Source: Rugamonas aquatica
Lineage (GTDB): Bacteria > Pseudomonadota > Gammaproteobacteria > Burkholderiales > Burkholderiaceae_D
DNA: 64,000 nt
Direction: 5' to 3'
NCBI RefSeq assembly: GCF_009380215.1
Contig: NZ_WHUG01000012.1
Coordinates: forward strand, 1-64,000
Shown: positions 17,116 to 25,141 of the stretch, piece after piece
How the letters are laid out: the number at the start of each line of letters is the position of its first letter
Numbering within the stretch: position 1 is the first letter of the stretch
The notes under the pieces: model-generated
What the model was told of the DNA's origin: nothing
Database searches by the model: none
What the model saw: the letters and a program-made list of their open reading frames with translations, nothing else
Made by a program: the position numbers and the translations under genes

Positions 17116-19569
17116 TTAGAACGACTTGCCGACGTTGATGCCGAAGGTGCGTGGGGGCAGGTACTGCGCTTGCCACGGGCCGTTGGCGTTCATCGCGCTG
17201 GTCTTGATCTTCGCGTCTTCCGCGTTGCGGACATACGCATCGAAGTACCACTTCGAATTGGCGTCGAAGCGCAGACCCAGGTCGGTACGGGTGTAGGCCT
17301 TCTGCTTGTCCGGCTCACCCAGATTGAACACGCTCAGCCAGCTGGCCGTCTCGTAGTGCGCGCTGATGCGCGGGATCAGCGTGCCGCTGTCCAGCGCGAA
17401 GCTGTGCTGGTACATCACCTGCGCGCTGAACTTCGGCGAGTGCGGCATGGTGTTGCCGCTCACGTCCAGGCAAGGATTGGTGATGCCTGGCGCCGTGCAA
17501 GCCGGCAGCACATAATCGTTACTGCCGCCGATCAGATGCTTCAGCGTGGCGTTGGTGTACGCGGCGGTGAACTGCACGCGGTCTTCACGCGTGATCTTGG
17601 CCGCGATCTCCGTCTCGATACCCCATACCTTGGCGCCTTCCGCATTGCTGGTCGCCAGGCCGCGCGTGCCGTCCGCATACGTCACCGGTGCGCTGAACTG
17701 GAAGCCCTTGAACTTCTCGTAGTAGGCCGAGTTGTTCATCCGTACCGTGCCGCCGAAGAAGGTGCTCTTCGAACCTATCTCGTAGTTGGTCAGCGTCTCG
17801 GAACCATATGGCACGCCGCCGTCCTGCAAACCGCCCGACTTGTAGCCGGTGGATACGCTGGCGTAGACCATGTTGTTCTTGTCGATCTCGTAGCTAGCGC
17901 GCACCAGGCCAGTCAGCTTGTGATCGGTGAACACACCGTCGTTGTGCTGGTAGGTGGTGAAGCCAGTGCCGCCGCCCAGGGGATTCATCGAAGGGCTGAC
18001 AGGAATCTGCGGCGCATCGGAATTGCTCCAGCCATTGTTGGTGCCGCCGATGTTCTTGCGCTCGTCCGAGGTGTAGCGCAGGCCGCCGGTCAGGTGGAAA
18101 GCGTCGCCGGCGTTCAACGTCACCTGGCCGAAGACGGCTTTCGAATCCACGGTTTCCTTAGGCTGGATGAAGGAACCCTGCCAGCCCACGGTGCCCTGCT
18201 GGGTGCCGTTCATGATCGGGATGTCGAAGCGGATGCCGTTGTCCTCATTGGCGTAGTACAGGCCAAGCAGCCAGTCCACATCGCGCTTGCCGGTCGACTG
18301 GATTTCCACTTCGTGGCTGTAGTTCTTGTACTTGGACCAGACGGTGTTGTTGGCCTGGTAGCTGCCGTTGCTGGTGAAGCTGGTCGGGATATTCGCGCCG
18401 CCATCTTGGTCGAAGGTCGACGAGCCGTTGAAGCGCGAGTAGCCGGCGATGTAGGCAAGGCTGATGTCCTTGTTGATCTCGTAGTCGACGCGGCTGCGCA
18501 GCGAGTGCGAATCGCGGTTGACGCTGGGCGCCGTATCGATCAGCGCCGACCAGAATTCCTGGCCCGCGCGCGGCGTCTGCATCAGGTTCATGCTCGGCGT
18601 GCCGCGATCCATATAGTGCTCGTACGCGACGTTCCATTTCAGGCCGGACGTCGGCTGCCACAGGAAGCTCAGACGCGCCGCGCTCTGGTCCTGCGCGCTG
18701 TACTTCTGATTGTTGTTGACGAACAGGTTGGTGTTAATCGGCTGGAAGGCGATCGGGTTGCCCGGATGCGCCTTGTTCCATGCGGCGATGACCGGATCGG
18801 CCGCCGCATGCTGGTCCGCCAGCGACAGGTTGGGCGCGGTCTGGTAGTTGACGTAGCCATTGTGCTGCTCGTGCACCACCGCCACGCGCATCGCCATGGT
18901 GTCGCTGATCGGAATGTTGACCGCGCCGCGAGCGCCCAGGCGGGCGTAGCTGCCGTAGCCGGCTTCGAAGTTACCGGCGCTGCTGCCGATCTCCGGCTTC
19001 ACGGTCTGCATATTGACCGCGCCGACCGTCGAATTGCGTCCCCACAGCGTGCCTTGCGGACCACGCAGCACCTCGATCGCTTCCAGGTCGAACAACAGCG
19101 CGGTCGCGCCTTCCGGACGCGGCGAGTAGATGCCGTCGACGAAGCTGGCCACTTCAGGATCGGCGTATTCGGTCTTGGCGCTGTCGTTGCCGATGCCGCG
19201 CAAGGTCATGGTGATTACGCCGTGGTCACCCTGGCCGGTGGCGGCGAAGCCTGGCACCAGGTTGACCACGTCCTGCAAGGTCTGCACATGGTTATCGTCC
19301 AGCACCGCAGCGTTCAGCGCCGTCACGGCCACCGGGGTCTTTTGCAGCGAGGTGGAACGCTTGGTCGCGGTGACATACACCTCGGTGATGGCGGTCGAGT
19401 TTTTGTCGGCGGCGGTGGCTGCAGCTGCGGCGGACTGCTCGGCGGCTGGGGCGTCGGCCGGCGACGGCGAGGCGTGCGCGGCGACGCTGGTGCCGGCCAT
19501 CAGGGCGAGGATGGCCAACTGGATCGGGGACGGCAAGCGCTTCCCGGACTGCGGTACGTGGACGTTCAT
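17116..19569 (-). CDS. TonB-dependent outer-membrane receptor
   Basis: 817 residues. A signal peptide with cleavage near AHAS and an Ala-rich segment precede a TonB-box-like ITEVYVTATKRS. The plug domain follows (TPVAVTALNAAVL to VEVLRGPQGTLWGRNSTVGAVN), then a long beta-barrel ending in a C-terminal aromatic residue (GINVGKSF). It imports a ligand across the outer membrane with energy from TonB-ExbBD. Four phased LacI-type operators lie upstream, shared with the divergent halogenase-like gene, and the neighbouring glucosidase and permease imply a glucoside or oligosaccharide ligand. A strong terminator follows. Confidence 0.95.
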   Translation of the reverse strand: MNVHVPQSGKRLPSPIQLAILALMAGTSVAAHASPSPADAPAAEQSAAAAATAADKNSTAITEVYVTATKRSTSLQKTPVAVTALNAAVLDDNHVQTLQDVVNLVPGFAATGQGDHGVITMTLRGIGNDSAKTEYADPEVASFVDGIYSPRPEGATALLFDLEAIEVLRGPQGTLWGRNSTVGAVNMQTVKPEIGSSAGNFEAGYGSYARLGARGAVNIPISDTMAMRVAVVHEQHNGYVNYQTAPNLSLADQHAAADPVIAAWNKAHPGNPIAFQPINTNLFVNNNQKYSAQDQSAARLSFLWQPTSGLKWNVAYEHYMDRGTPSMNLMQTPRAGQEFWSALIDTAPSVNRDSHSLRSRVDYEINKDISLAYIAGYSRFNGSSTFDQDGGANIPTSFTSNGSYQANNTVWSKYKNYSHEVEIQSTGKRDVDWLLGLYYANEDNGIRFDIPIMNGTQQGTVGWQGSFIQPKETVDSKAVFGQVTLNAGDAFHLTGGLRYTSDERKNIGGTNNGWSNSDAPQIPVSPSMNPLGGGTGFTTYQHNDGVFTDHKLTGLVRASYEIDKNNMVYASVSTGYKSGGLQDGGVPYGSETLTNYEIGSKSTFFGGTVRMNNSAYYEKFKGFQFSAPVTYADGTRGLATSNAEGAKVWGIETEIAAKITREDRVQFTAAYTNATLKHLIGGSNDYVLPACTAPGITNPCLDVSGNTMPHSPKFSAQVMYQHSFALDSGTLIPRISAHYETASWLSVFNLGEPDKQKAYTRTDLGLRFDANSKWYFDAYVRNAEDAKIKTSAMNANGPWQAQYLPPRTFGINVGKSF

Positions 19570-19626
19570 AAGTCTCCTTTGTCGTAGCGATCGCAGCGGG
19601 GTGGCGACGCTACATTTATCATCGTT

Positions 19627-19701
19627 AAAAACGATTCCATGTTGTTTGAAAACGTTTTCAAATCAACTGAAACCGTTTTCCTTATTTGTGAAATCGATTT
19701 C
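19627..19701. promoter_or_regulatory. Array of four LacI-type operators spaced 21 bp
   Basis: AAAAACGATTCC (19627-19638), GAAAACGTTTTC (19648-19659), GAAACCGTTTTC (19669-19680) and GAAATCGATTTC (19690-19701). Their centres are exactly 21 bp apart, two DNA turns, so bound proteins would line up on one face of the helix. The second site is a perfect 18-bp palindrome (19645-19662) and matches the operator before the glucosidase. The array fills the region between the divergent receptor and halogenase-like genes. Confidence 0.8.
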
Positions 19702-19808
19702 ATGGTACATAATTCAAATCACGGATGTCAATTTAAAAATTGTAGCGGCGTTGTTTCCCTGGCATGCCCGGGCGACGGCGCACCCTGCCGATGGAGACCG
19801 GAAAAACG

Positions 19809-21392
19809 ATGAAAACGATACCAACACCAGTCAAACACGTCCTGATCGTCGGCGGCGGCACCGCCGGCTGGCTGACGGCAGCCTTCCTGGCCCGCACCCT
19901 GGGCGCCGACGCCGCTCCAGGGGCCGGCGCGGACAGCGTGCGCATCACGCTGGTGGAGTCGAAGGAGATCGGCATCATCGGCGTCGGCGAAGGCACCTTC
20001 CCGTCGATCCGCGGCACGCTGGCCGCCATCGGCATCGATGAAGCGCGCTTCATCCGCGAATGCAACGCCACCTTCAAGCAGGGCATCAAGTTCACCGACT
20101 GGGTGCGCCCGCCCGGCACGCCGGGCAACGACCACTACTTCCATCCATTCAGCCTGCCGAGCCAGCGTCCCGGCGGCGCGGAACTGCTGCCCTACTGGCT
20201 GCAAGGCGCCGCGCCGGCCGGCGTGGGCTTCGCCGCCGCCGCCACCATGCAGAAGCGCGTGGCCGACGCGTCGCACGGACCCAAGCGCTTCAACGACGCC
20301 GACTTCATGGGACCGCTGAACTACGCCTACCATTTCGACGCCGGCAAGTTCGCCACCCTGCTCAGCACCCACGCGCAATCGCTGGGCGTGCGCCACGTGC
20401 TGGCGACGGTGGAGCGGGTCACGCTGGACGGGCAAGGCGCGATCGGCGCCGTGCACACCAAGGAAGCCGGCGAGCTGACGGCCGACCTGTACATCGACTG
20501 CACCGGCTTCCGCGCCGCGCTGATCGGCGACGCGCTGGGCACGCCCTTCCGCAACATCAACGACACGCTGTTCGTCGACCGCGCGCTGGCGATGCAGGTG
20601 CCGTACGATACGGCCGACGCGCCCATCCCCTCCTACACCATCGCCACCGCGCACGAGGCGGGATGGACCTGGGACATCGGCCTGCACCAGCGGCGCGGCA
20701 TCGGCTACGTCTACTCCAGCCGCCACACCGACGACACCCGCGCCGAGCAGGTGCTGCGCGCCTACATCGGCAAGGCCAGCGACGGCCTCAATCCGCGCCA
20801 GCTCAAGCTCAACGTGGGCTACCGCGAACAGCACTGGGTGAAGAACTGCGTGGCGGTCGGCTTGTCGGGCGGCTTCCTGGAGCCGCTGGAATCGTCCGGC
20901 ATCGGCCTGATCGAAACGGCGGCCTACCTGGTCAGTTACCTGTTCCCGCACGACGGCGAGATGGCGCCGGTGGCCAGGGTGTTCAACGAGATGATGAAGG
21001 CGCGCTACGAGCGCATCGTCGATTTCGTCAAGCTGCATTACTGCCTGACGCAGCGCCGCGACCACGCCTTCTGGACCGACAACACCGCTCCGGCCAGCAT
21101 CCCCGAATCGCTGCGCGACAAGCTGGCGATGTGGCGCCGCCGCGCGCCGCACCGCATGGACTTCGTGGTGGACCTGGAGATGTATCCGCCGTCCAGCTGG
21201 CAGTACGTGCTGTACGGGATGGAGTATCCGACCGCGCAGTACGCCAACGCCAGCACGCTGCCGCGCTTCGAGGAGGCGCGCAAGGAGTTCCAGATGATCG
21301 AGCTGATGTCGCACCGCGCGCTGGCCGACCTGCCCACGCACCGGGCGCTGATCGATCATTTCCTCCAGCGCGGCGAACGCAAGATCGCCTGA
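19809..21392 (+). CDS. Flavin-dependent 'tryptophan halogenase' family protein
   Basis: 527 residues, FAD-binding Trp_halogenase family. The FAD motif GGGTAGW lies near residue 15. Lys90 in ECNATFK corresponds to the catalytic lysine (K79) of RebH, Glu358 in FLEPLES to RebH E357, and the WxWxI signature is present (W286, W288), so catalytic residues are kept. In carbohydrate TonB-receptor loci such proteins are common, but their substrate is not established and halogenation has generally not been shown. ATG 19809 is chosen over 19791 because the FAD motif then sits at the usual distance. It is divergent from the receptor across the four-operator array. Confidence 0.88.
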   Translation: MKTIPTPVKHVLIVGGGTAGWLTAAFLARTLGADAAPGAGADSVRITLVESKEIGIIGVGEGTFPSIRGTLAAIGIDEARFIRECNATFKQGIKFTDWVRPPGTPGNDHYFHPFSLPSQRPGGAELLPYWLQGAAPAGVGFAAAATMQKRVADASHGPKRFNDADFMGPLNYAYHFDAGKFATLLSTHAQSLGVRHVLATVERVTLDGQGAIGAVHTKEAGELTADLYIDCTGFRAALIGDALGTPFRNINDTLFVDRALAMQVPYDTADAPIPSYTIATAHEAGWTWDIGLHQRRGIGYVYSSRHTDDTRAEQVLRAYIGKASDGLNPRQLKLNVGYREQHWVKNCVAVGLSGGFLEPLESSGIGLIETAAYLVSYLFPHDGEMAPVARVFNEMMKARYERIVDFVKLHYCLTQRRDHAFWTDNTAPASIPESLRDKLAMWRRRAPHRMDFVVDLEMYPPSSWQYVLYGMEYPTAQYANASTLPRFEEARKEFQMIELMSHRALADLPTHRALIDHFLQRGERKIA

Positions 21393-21506
21393 GCTGATTG
21401 TCGTATCGCGGGAAAAAAGCGCCGAGTGTACGAGCGCGAACATACCGCCGTTGCGGCGCAATGCAAGATGGCCTCTGCTTGAACATCAAAAACCAGAGGA
21501 GAAACC

Positions 21507-22391
21507 ATGCATACCCAACCCTTACACGCCGGCGCGATCGCCAGCCACGAACTCGGAGACGGCTACGCCTCCGGCGTTTCGTGGGGCGCCGTGTTCGCCG
21601 GCGCGGCCGCTGCCGCCGCGCTGTCGTTCATCCTGCTGATACTCGGCACGGGCCTCGGCCTGTCGTCGGTATCGCCCTATCAGTACAACGCCACGCCGCT
21701 GGGCGCCGCCACCATCGCCTGGGTCGCCTTCGTGCAGCTGGCGGCGGCGGGCATCGGCGGCTATATGGCCGGCCGCCTGCGCGTCAAGTGGGCCAGCATC
21801 CATGGCGATGAGGTGCACTTCCGCGACACCGCGCACGGCCTGCTGGCCTGGGCGGTCGCCACGCTGATCACCGTGGCGGTGCTGGCCGGCGGCGCGCGCG
21901 CTGTCCTCAGCGGCGCCATCGATTCCGGCGCCGCCGTCGCCAACGCCGCCGCGCCAGCTCTGGCGCGCGAAGCCGGCCGCAGCAACACCTACTTCGCCGA
22001 CATGCTGCTGCGTTCGCCCAACGGCGATGCCGCGACCGATGCGCAGCGCAATGAAATCAACCGCATCCTGATCACCGATCTGCCCACCGGCAAAATCAGT
22101 GCAGAGGACCGCGGCTATCTGGCGCAGCTGGTCGCCAAGCGCACCGGCCTGACGCAAGACGAAGCGGCGCAGCGCGTGGACCTGGTCTACGCACAGGCAG
22201 CGCAAGCCGCGAACGACGCCAAGGCCAAGGCCATGGCCGCCGCCGAGGAAGCACGCAAGGCCGCCGCCCATTCGGCGCTGTGGATGTTTGTCGCCCTGCT
22301 GCTCGGCGCTTTCGTCGCCAGCCTGTTTGCCACGCTGGGCGGCCGCCACCGCGATCACGCACGCGTCATCGTACGCACCACCACCATCTAA
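21507..22391 (+). CDS. Conserved membrane protein, function unknown
   Basis: 294 residues. Three hydrophobic segments in the N-terminal third (about 28-50, 68-90, 110-135), then a soluble Ala-rich helical region with SAEDRGYLAQLVAKRTGLTQDEAAQRVD and a probable coiled coil, and a final transmembrane helix near residue 265. This layout recurs in proteins of proteobacteria that are sometimes labelled 'PhnA-like' without evidence. AGAGGAG precedes the ATG. It is followed 12 bp later by a 24-codon hydrophobic gene, suggesting a two-gene unit. Confidence 0.7.
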   Translation: MHTQPLHAGAIASHELGDGYASGVSWGAVFAGAAAAAALSFILLILGTGLGLSSVSPYQYNATPLGAATIAWVAFVQLAAAGIGGYMAGRLRVKWASIHGDEVHFRDTAHGLLAWAVATLITVAVLAGGARAVLSGAIDSGAAVANAAAPALAREAGRSNTYFADMLLRSPNGDAATDAQRNEINRILITDLPTGKISAEDRGYLAQLVAKRTGLTQDEAAQRVDLVYAQAAQAANDAKAKAMAAAEEARKAAAHSALWMFVALLLGAFVASLFATLGGRHRDHARVIVRTTTI

Positions 22392-22403
22392 TCGGAGAAC
22401 ATC

Positions 22404-22478
22404 ATGCGCTCGATACTACTGCTGTTGCTTGGCATTCCACTCCCGATCGTCATCCTGATCGCGCTGTTCGTTCGTTAA
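22404..22478 (+). CDS. 24-residue hydrophobic membrane peptide
   Basis: ATG 22404 to TAA 22478 encodes an Arg start, a nearly unbroken Leu/Ile/Val segment with a central GIPLPIVI, and a final Arg: one short transmembrane helix with positive ends. CGGAGAA lies 7 bp upstream. It directly follows the conserved membrane protein and likely shares its mRNA. The GIPxPI pattern suggests a conserved small protein rather than chance. Its last four bases overlap the convergent hydrolase stop. Confidence 0.6.
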   Translation: MRSILLLLLGIPLPIVILIALFVR

Positions 22479-23479
22479 TACGCGTCGACGTCGATCACGG
22501 CCTGGGCGAACGCCTGCGGCGCTTCCTGCGGCAGGTTGTGGCCCACGCCCTTGATCACGCGATGCGTACGTTTTCCGGTGAAGCGGGCGGCATAAGCCTT
22601 GCCGTCCGTGGCCGGCGCCACACCGTCGCTGTCGCCGTCCAGCGTGATGGTCGGCACGGCGATCGCCGGAGCGGCCGCCAGCCTTTTCTCCAGCGCGTCA
22701 TACTTCGGATCGCCGTCCGCCACGCTCAAGCGCCAGCGGTAGTTGTGGATCACGATGGCGATGTAGTCCGGATTGTCGAACGACGCCGCGCTGCGGTCGA
22801 AGGTGGCCTGGTCGAAGTTCCACTGCGGCGAATTGGCCTTCCAGATCAGGTTGGCGAATTCGCGGCGGTTGGCCTGGTAGCCCGCCTGTCCCCGTTCGGT
22901 GGCGAAGTAGAACTGATACCACCAGCCGTGTTCCGCCTTGGGCGACAAGGGCAGCTTGTTGCGCTCGCGGTTGTTGATCAGATAGCCGTTCACCGATACC
23001 ATGGCCTTGCAGCGCTCCGGCCACAGGGCCGCGATGATGTTGGCCGTGCGCGCGCCCCAGTCGTAGCCGGCCAGGATGGCCGTGGGAATCTTCAGCGCGT
23101 CCATCAGCGCGATGATGTCCAGCGCCACCGCCGCCTGCTGGCCGTTGCGGAACGCCGCATCCGACAGGAAGCGCGTGCTGCCATGGCCGCGCAGGTGCGG
23201 CACGATCACGCGGTAGCCCTGCGCCGCCAGCAGCGGCGCCACCTCCGCGAAACTATGTATATCGTATGGCCAGCCGTGCAGCAGCAGCACCGGCTTGCCG
23301 TCGGCGGGGCCGGCCTCGTAGTAGCCGACATCGAGTTCGCCGGCGCGGATCTGGCGGATCGGCGCCAGCGGCTGCGGCAGATCGGCTGCGCGCGCCAGCG
23401 ATGCGAAAGGCAGCTCGGCGGCGGCCAGACCGACGGCGGCCAGCGCGCCGGTCAACAGGTTGCGGCGCCGGGTATTCAT
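22475..23479 (-). CDS. Exported (Tat-type) alpha/beta hydrolase, epoxide-hydrolase-like
   Basis: 334 residues. The N-terminus TRRRNLLTG followed by a hydrophobic stretch and AxA site looks like a twin-arginine signal. The core has HGWP, the nucleophile elbow GYDWGA with aspartate, and catalytic histidine in GVGHNLPQ; the DYIAIVIHNYRWR cap segment also fits epoxide hydrolases. Its ATG overlaps the ohr stop by four bases (ATGA), so it is translationally coupled to ohr and probably induced by organic peroxides. It is the second Asp-nucleophile exported hydrolase in the window. Confidence 0.85.
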   Translation of the reverse strand: MNTRRRNLLTGALAAVGLAAAELPFASLARAADLPQPLAPIRQIRAGELDVGYYEAGPADGKPVLLLHGWPYDIHSFAEVAPLLAAQGYRVIVPHLRGHGSTRFLSDAAFRNGQQAAVALDIIALMDALKIPTAILAGYDWGARTANIIAALWPERCKAMVSVNGYLINNRERNKLPLSPKAEHGWWYQFYFATERGQAGYQANRREFANLIWKANSPQWNFDQATFDRSAASFDNPDYIAIVIHNYRWRLSVADGDPKYDALEKRLAAAPAIAVPTITLDGDSDGVAPATDGKAYAARFTGKRTHRVIKGVGHNLPQEAPQAFAQAVIDVDAY

Positions 23480-23895
23480 GCTGCCAGCGCCAGTTCGACG
23501 TGGATATTGCCGCGCGTGAGCTTGGAGTACGGGCAGGTCTGATGCGCCGCCTCGATCAGCGCCTGGCCCACTTCGCGCTCCAGGCCGGGCAGGCTGACGT
23601 TCAGGCGCGCTTGCAGCAGGTAGGCGCCGCCGGCCGTGCCCAGATCGACTTCGGCATCGACCGCCAGGTCGGCCGGCAACCGCACCTTCATCGCCCGCGC
23701 CGCATGCCCCAGGGCGCCGATGAAGCAGGCCGACCAGCCGGCCGCGAACAGCTGCTCCGGATTGGTGCCCTGGCCGTTGCCGCCGGGCGGCGACAGCTGC
23801 AGGTCCAGACGGCCGTCGCTGCTGCGGGCGTTGCCGTCGCGGCCGCCGGTGGTGTGGGTTTTGGCGGTGTACAGTACTTGTTCGATGCGGGTCAT
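23476..23895 (-). CDS. ohr: Organic hydroperoxide resistance protein Ohr
   Basis: 139 residues, the normal Ohr length. It reduces organic hydroperoxides to alcohols with a cysteine pair; both are present, Cys57 in SACF and Cys121 in TCPYSK, together with conserved Arg and Glu positions. ATG 23895 gives the family start (MTRIEQVLYTA). Ohr leads a two-gene unit with the hydrolase and is divergent from ohrR, the classical arrangement, with operator-like repeats between. Confidence 0.95.
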   Translation of the reverse strand: MTRIEQVLYTAKTHTTGGRDGNARSSDGRLDLQLSPPGGNGQGTNPEQLFAAGWSACFIGALGHAARAMKVRLPADLAVDAEVDLGTAGGAYLLQARLNVSLPGLEREVGQALIEAAHQTCPYSKLTRGNIHVELALAA

Positions 23896-23935
23896 GGCGT
23901 GTTCCTTGTCGTGGGTGGGATGATGTTTTGTATCG

Positions 23936-24021
23936 CATCCGACTAAATCGGATGAGACGAATAATATCTCAAGCAAAAACAAAGTCAAGCTTTTCCGATC
24001 AAATCGCATCCGATGTATAAT
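23936..24021. promoter_or_regulatory. ohr/ohrR divergent promoters with OhrR-like operators
   Basis: For ohr (minus): -35 TTGACT (23983-23988), 16-bp spacer, -10 TATTAT (23961-23966). An inverted repeat CATCCGA-N5-TCGGATG (23936-23954) lies at the start-site region. For ohrR (plus): -10 TATAAT at 24016-24021. The word ATCGCATCCGA appears at 23932-23942 and again at 24003-24013, just before that -10. Placement of one copy over each promoter fits repression of both genes by OhrR. The sequence differs from the AATTGTA-type sites known from Bacillus. Confidence 0.65.
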
Positions 24022-24049
24022 CCGGCATCTGCAGACCACGGGGACCGCC

Positions 24050-24511
24050 ATGAGCACCAAAGCCGCCGCAAAAAAAGAATCGCGCAAGCTGGCCGATTTT
24101 TTATGCTTCTCGATCTACTCCGCCAACCTGGCGTTCGGCCGGGCCTACCGCCCCATCCTGGACGAGCTGGGGCTGACCTACACCCAGTACATCACCATCA
24201 TCGCGCTGTGGGAGCAGGACGGCCAGACCGTCGGCAGCCTGGGCGAAAAGCTGTTCCTGGAATCGAACACGCTGACGCCCATCCTGAAGAAGCTGGAGGC
24301 GATGGGTTATCTGCGCCGCGAGCGCGATCCCGGCGACGAGCGCCAGGTGCTGGTCAACCTGACCGGCGCCGGCCGCGCGCTGCGCGAAAAAGGGCTGGGC
24401 ATGAACCTGGTGGACGCCTGCGGCCTGACGCCGGACGAATTCTCCACGGTACAAAAAGCCGTCGCCACGCTGCGCAACAGCCTGATCAAGTCGGTACAAG
24501 ACAAGGGCTAG
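24050..24511 (+). CDS. ohrR: MarR-family peroxide sensor OhrR
   Basis: 153 residues. Winged-helix MarR regulator with the OhrR opening FLCFSIYSANLAFGRAYRPILDELGLTY. The reactive cysteine is Cys19 and a second is Cys124; the 105-residue separation equals that of the two-cysteine OhrR of Xanthomonas (C22/C127), so oxidation probably forms an intersubunit disulfide that releases DNA. It represses ohr and likely itself. Confidence 0.93.
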   Translation: MSTKAAAKKESRKLADFLCFSIYSANLAFGRAYRPILDELGLTYTQYITIIALWEQDGQTVGSLGEKLFLESNTLTPILKKLEAMGYLRRERDPGDERQVLVNLTGAGRALREKGLGMNLVDACGLTPDEFSTVQKAVATLRNSLIKSVQDKG

Positions 24512-24513
24512 GC

Positions 24514-24906
24514 ATGGCGAGGAAACGGTTTTGGCTGTTCGCGGCATGTGTCGCGGTAATCGTGTGCGGCCTGCTGTCGCGCAGATACCCATTCCTGCTG
24601 CCGGCGTTCCTGGGCAAATATCCCGGCGACGCGTTGTGGGCGGTGATGGTCTACCTGGGTTGCGCCTTTATCCGGCCCGGCGCGGCGAGGGGCCGCCTGG
24701 CGGCCAGCGCTTTGGCGATCTGCTATCTGGATGAATTGTCGCAGCTGTATCAAGCGCCGTGGATCAACGCGGTCCGCGCGACGACGGCCGGACATCTGGT
24801 GCTGGGCTCCACCTTCTCGTGGCATGACATGCTCGCCTACACGGTCGGCATCGCACTGGTCGCGGGCATCATGGAGCGGGTGAAGGGAATCGAACCCTCG
24901 TCGTAA
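24514..24906 (+). CDS. DUF2809 membrane protein
   Basis: 130 residues with three or four transmembrane helices. LGKYPGDALWAVMVYLG, ICYLDELSQLYQAPW and GSTFSWHDMLAYTVGIALVA match DUF2809, a family of unknown function. It starts 3 bp after ohrR, so is probably in the same transcript. The last residues (ERVKGIEPSS) and the stop codon lie inside the antisense strand of the tRNA-Gly gene; the natural C-terminus therefore depends on tRNA sequence. Confidence 0.75.
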   Translation: MARKRFWLFAACVAVIVCGLLSRRYPFLLPAFLGKYPGDALWAVMVYLGCAFIRPGAARGRLAASALAICYLDELSQLYQAPWINAVRATTAGHLVLGSTFSWHDMLAYTVGIALVAGIMERVKGIEPSS

Positions 24907-24945
24907 GCTTGGGAAGCTTCTGCTCTACCATTGAGCTACACCCGC
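24872..24945 (-). tRNA. tRNA-Gly (anticodon CCC)
   Basis: 74 bases with encoded 3' CCA (24872-24874). Acceptor GCGGGTG/CACCCGC, D arm GCTC/GAGC, anticodon loop TTCCCAA (anticodon at 24911-24913) and T arm AGGG-TTCGATT-CCCT all fold. The outermost anticodon-stem pair is G-A. It closely resembles E. coli glyU. It reads GGG glycine codons. Confidence 0.95.
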
Positions 24946-24954
24946 GATGGCTGC

Positions 24955-24984
24955 ATTCTACGCGGCTTTGCATCAGATTGACAA
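24955..24984 (-). promoter_or_regulatory. Sigma-70 promoter of tRNA-Gly
   Basis: On the minus strand TTGTCA (24979-24984), 18-bp spacer, TAGAAT (24955-24960), placing the start site a few bases before the tRNA 5' end. Confidence 0.75.
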
Positions 24985-25141
24985 TGTCGCCGGTTGCGGC
25001 GCACGCATCTTGCGCCTCGCCGACCATTCGTCATAGCGTTCCTGCCATTCATCCCGCCGCAGGCCGCGTTCATCGGGTGCAGCTCACGCAGCACACCCGC
25101 CGTCCCTAGAATATCCGGACTTTCAACGATCGGAGACCACC

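Noticed and set aside
19728..21461. 577-codon frame antisense to the halogenase gene
   Set aside because: No recognisable domain; the plus-strand gene has the FAD and catalytic motifs.
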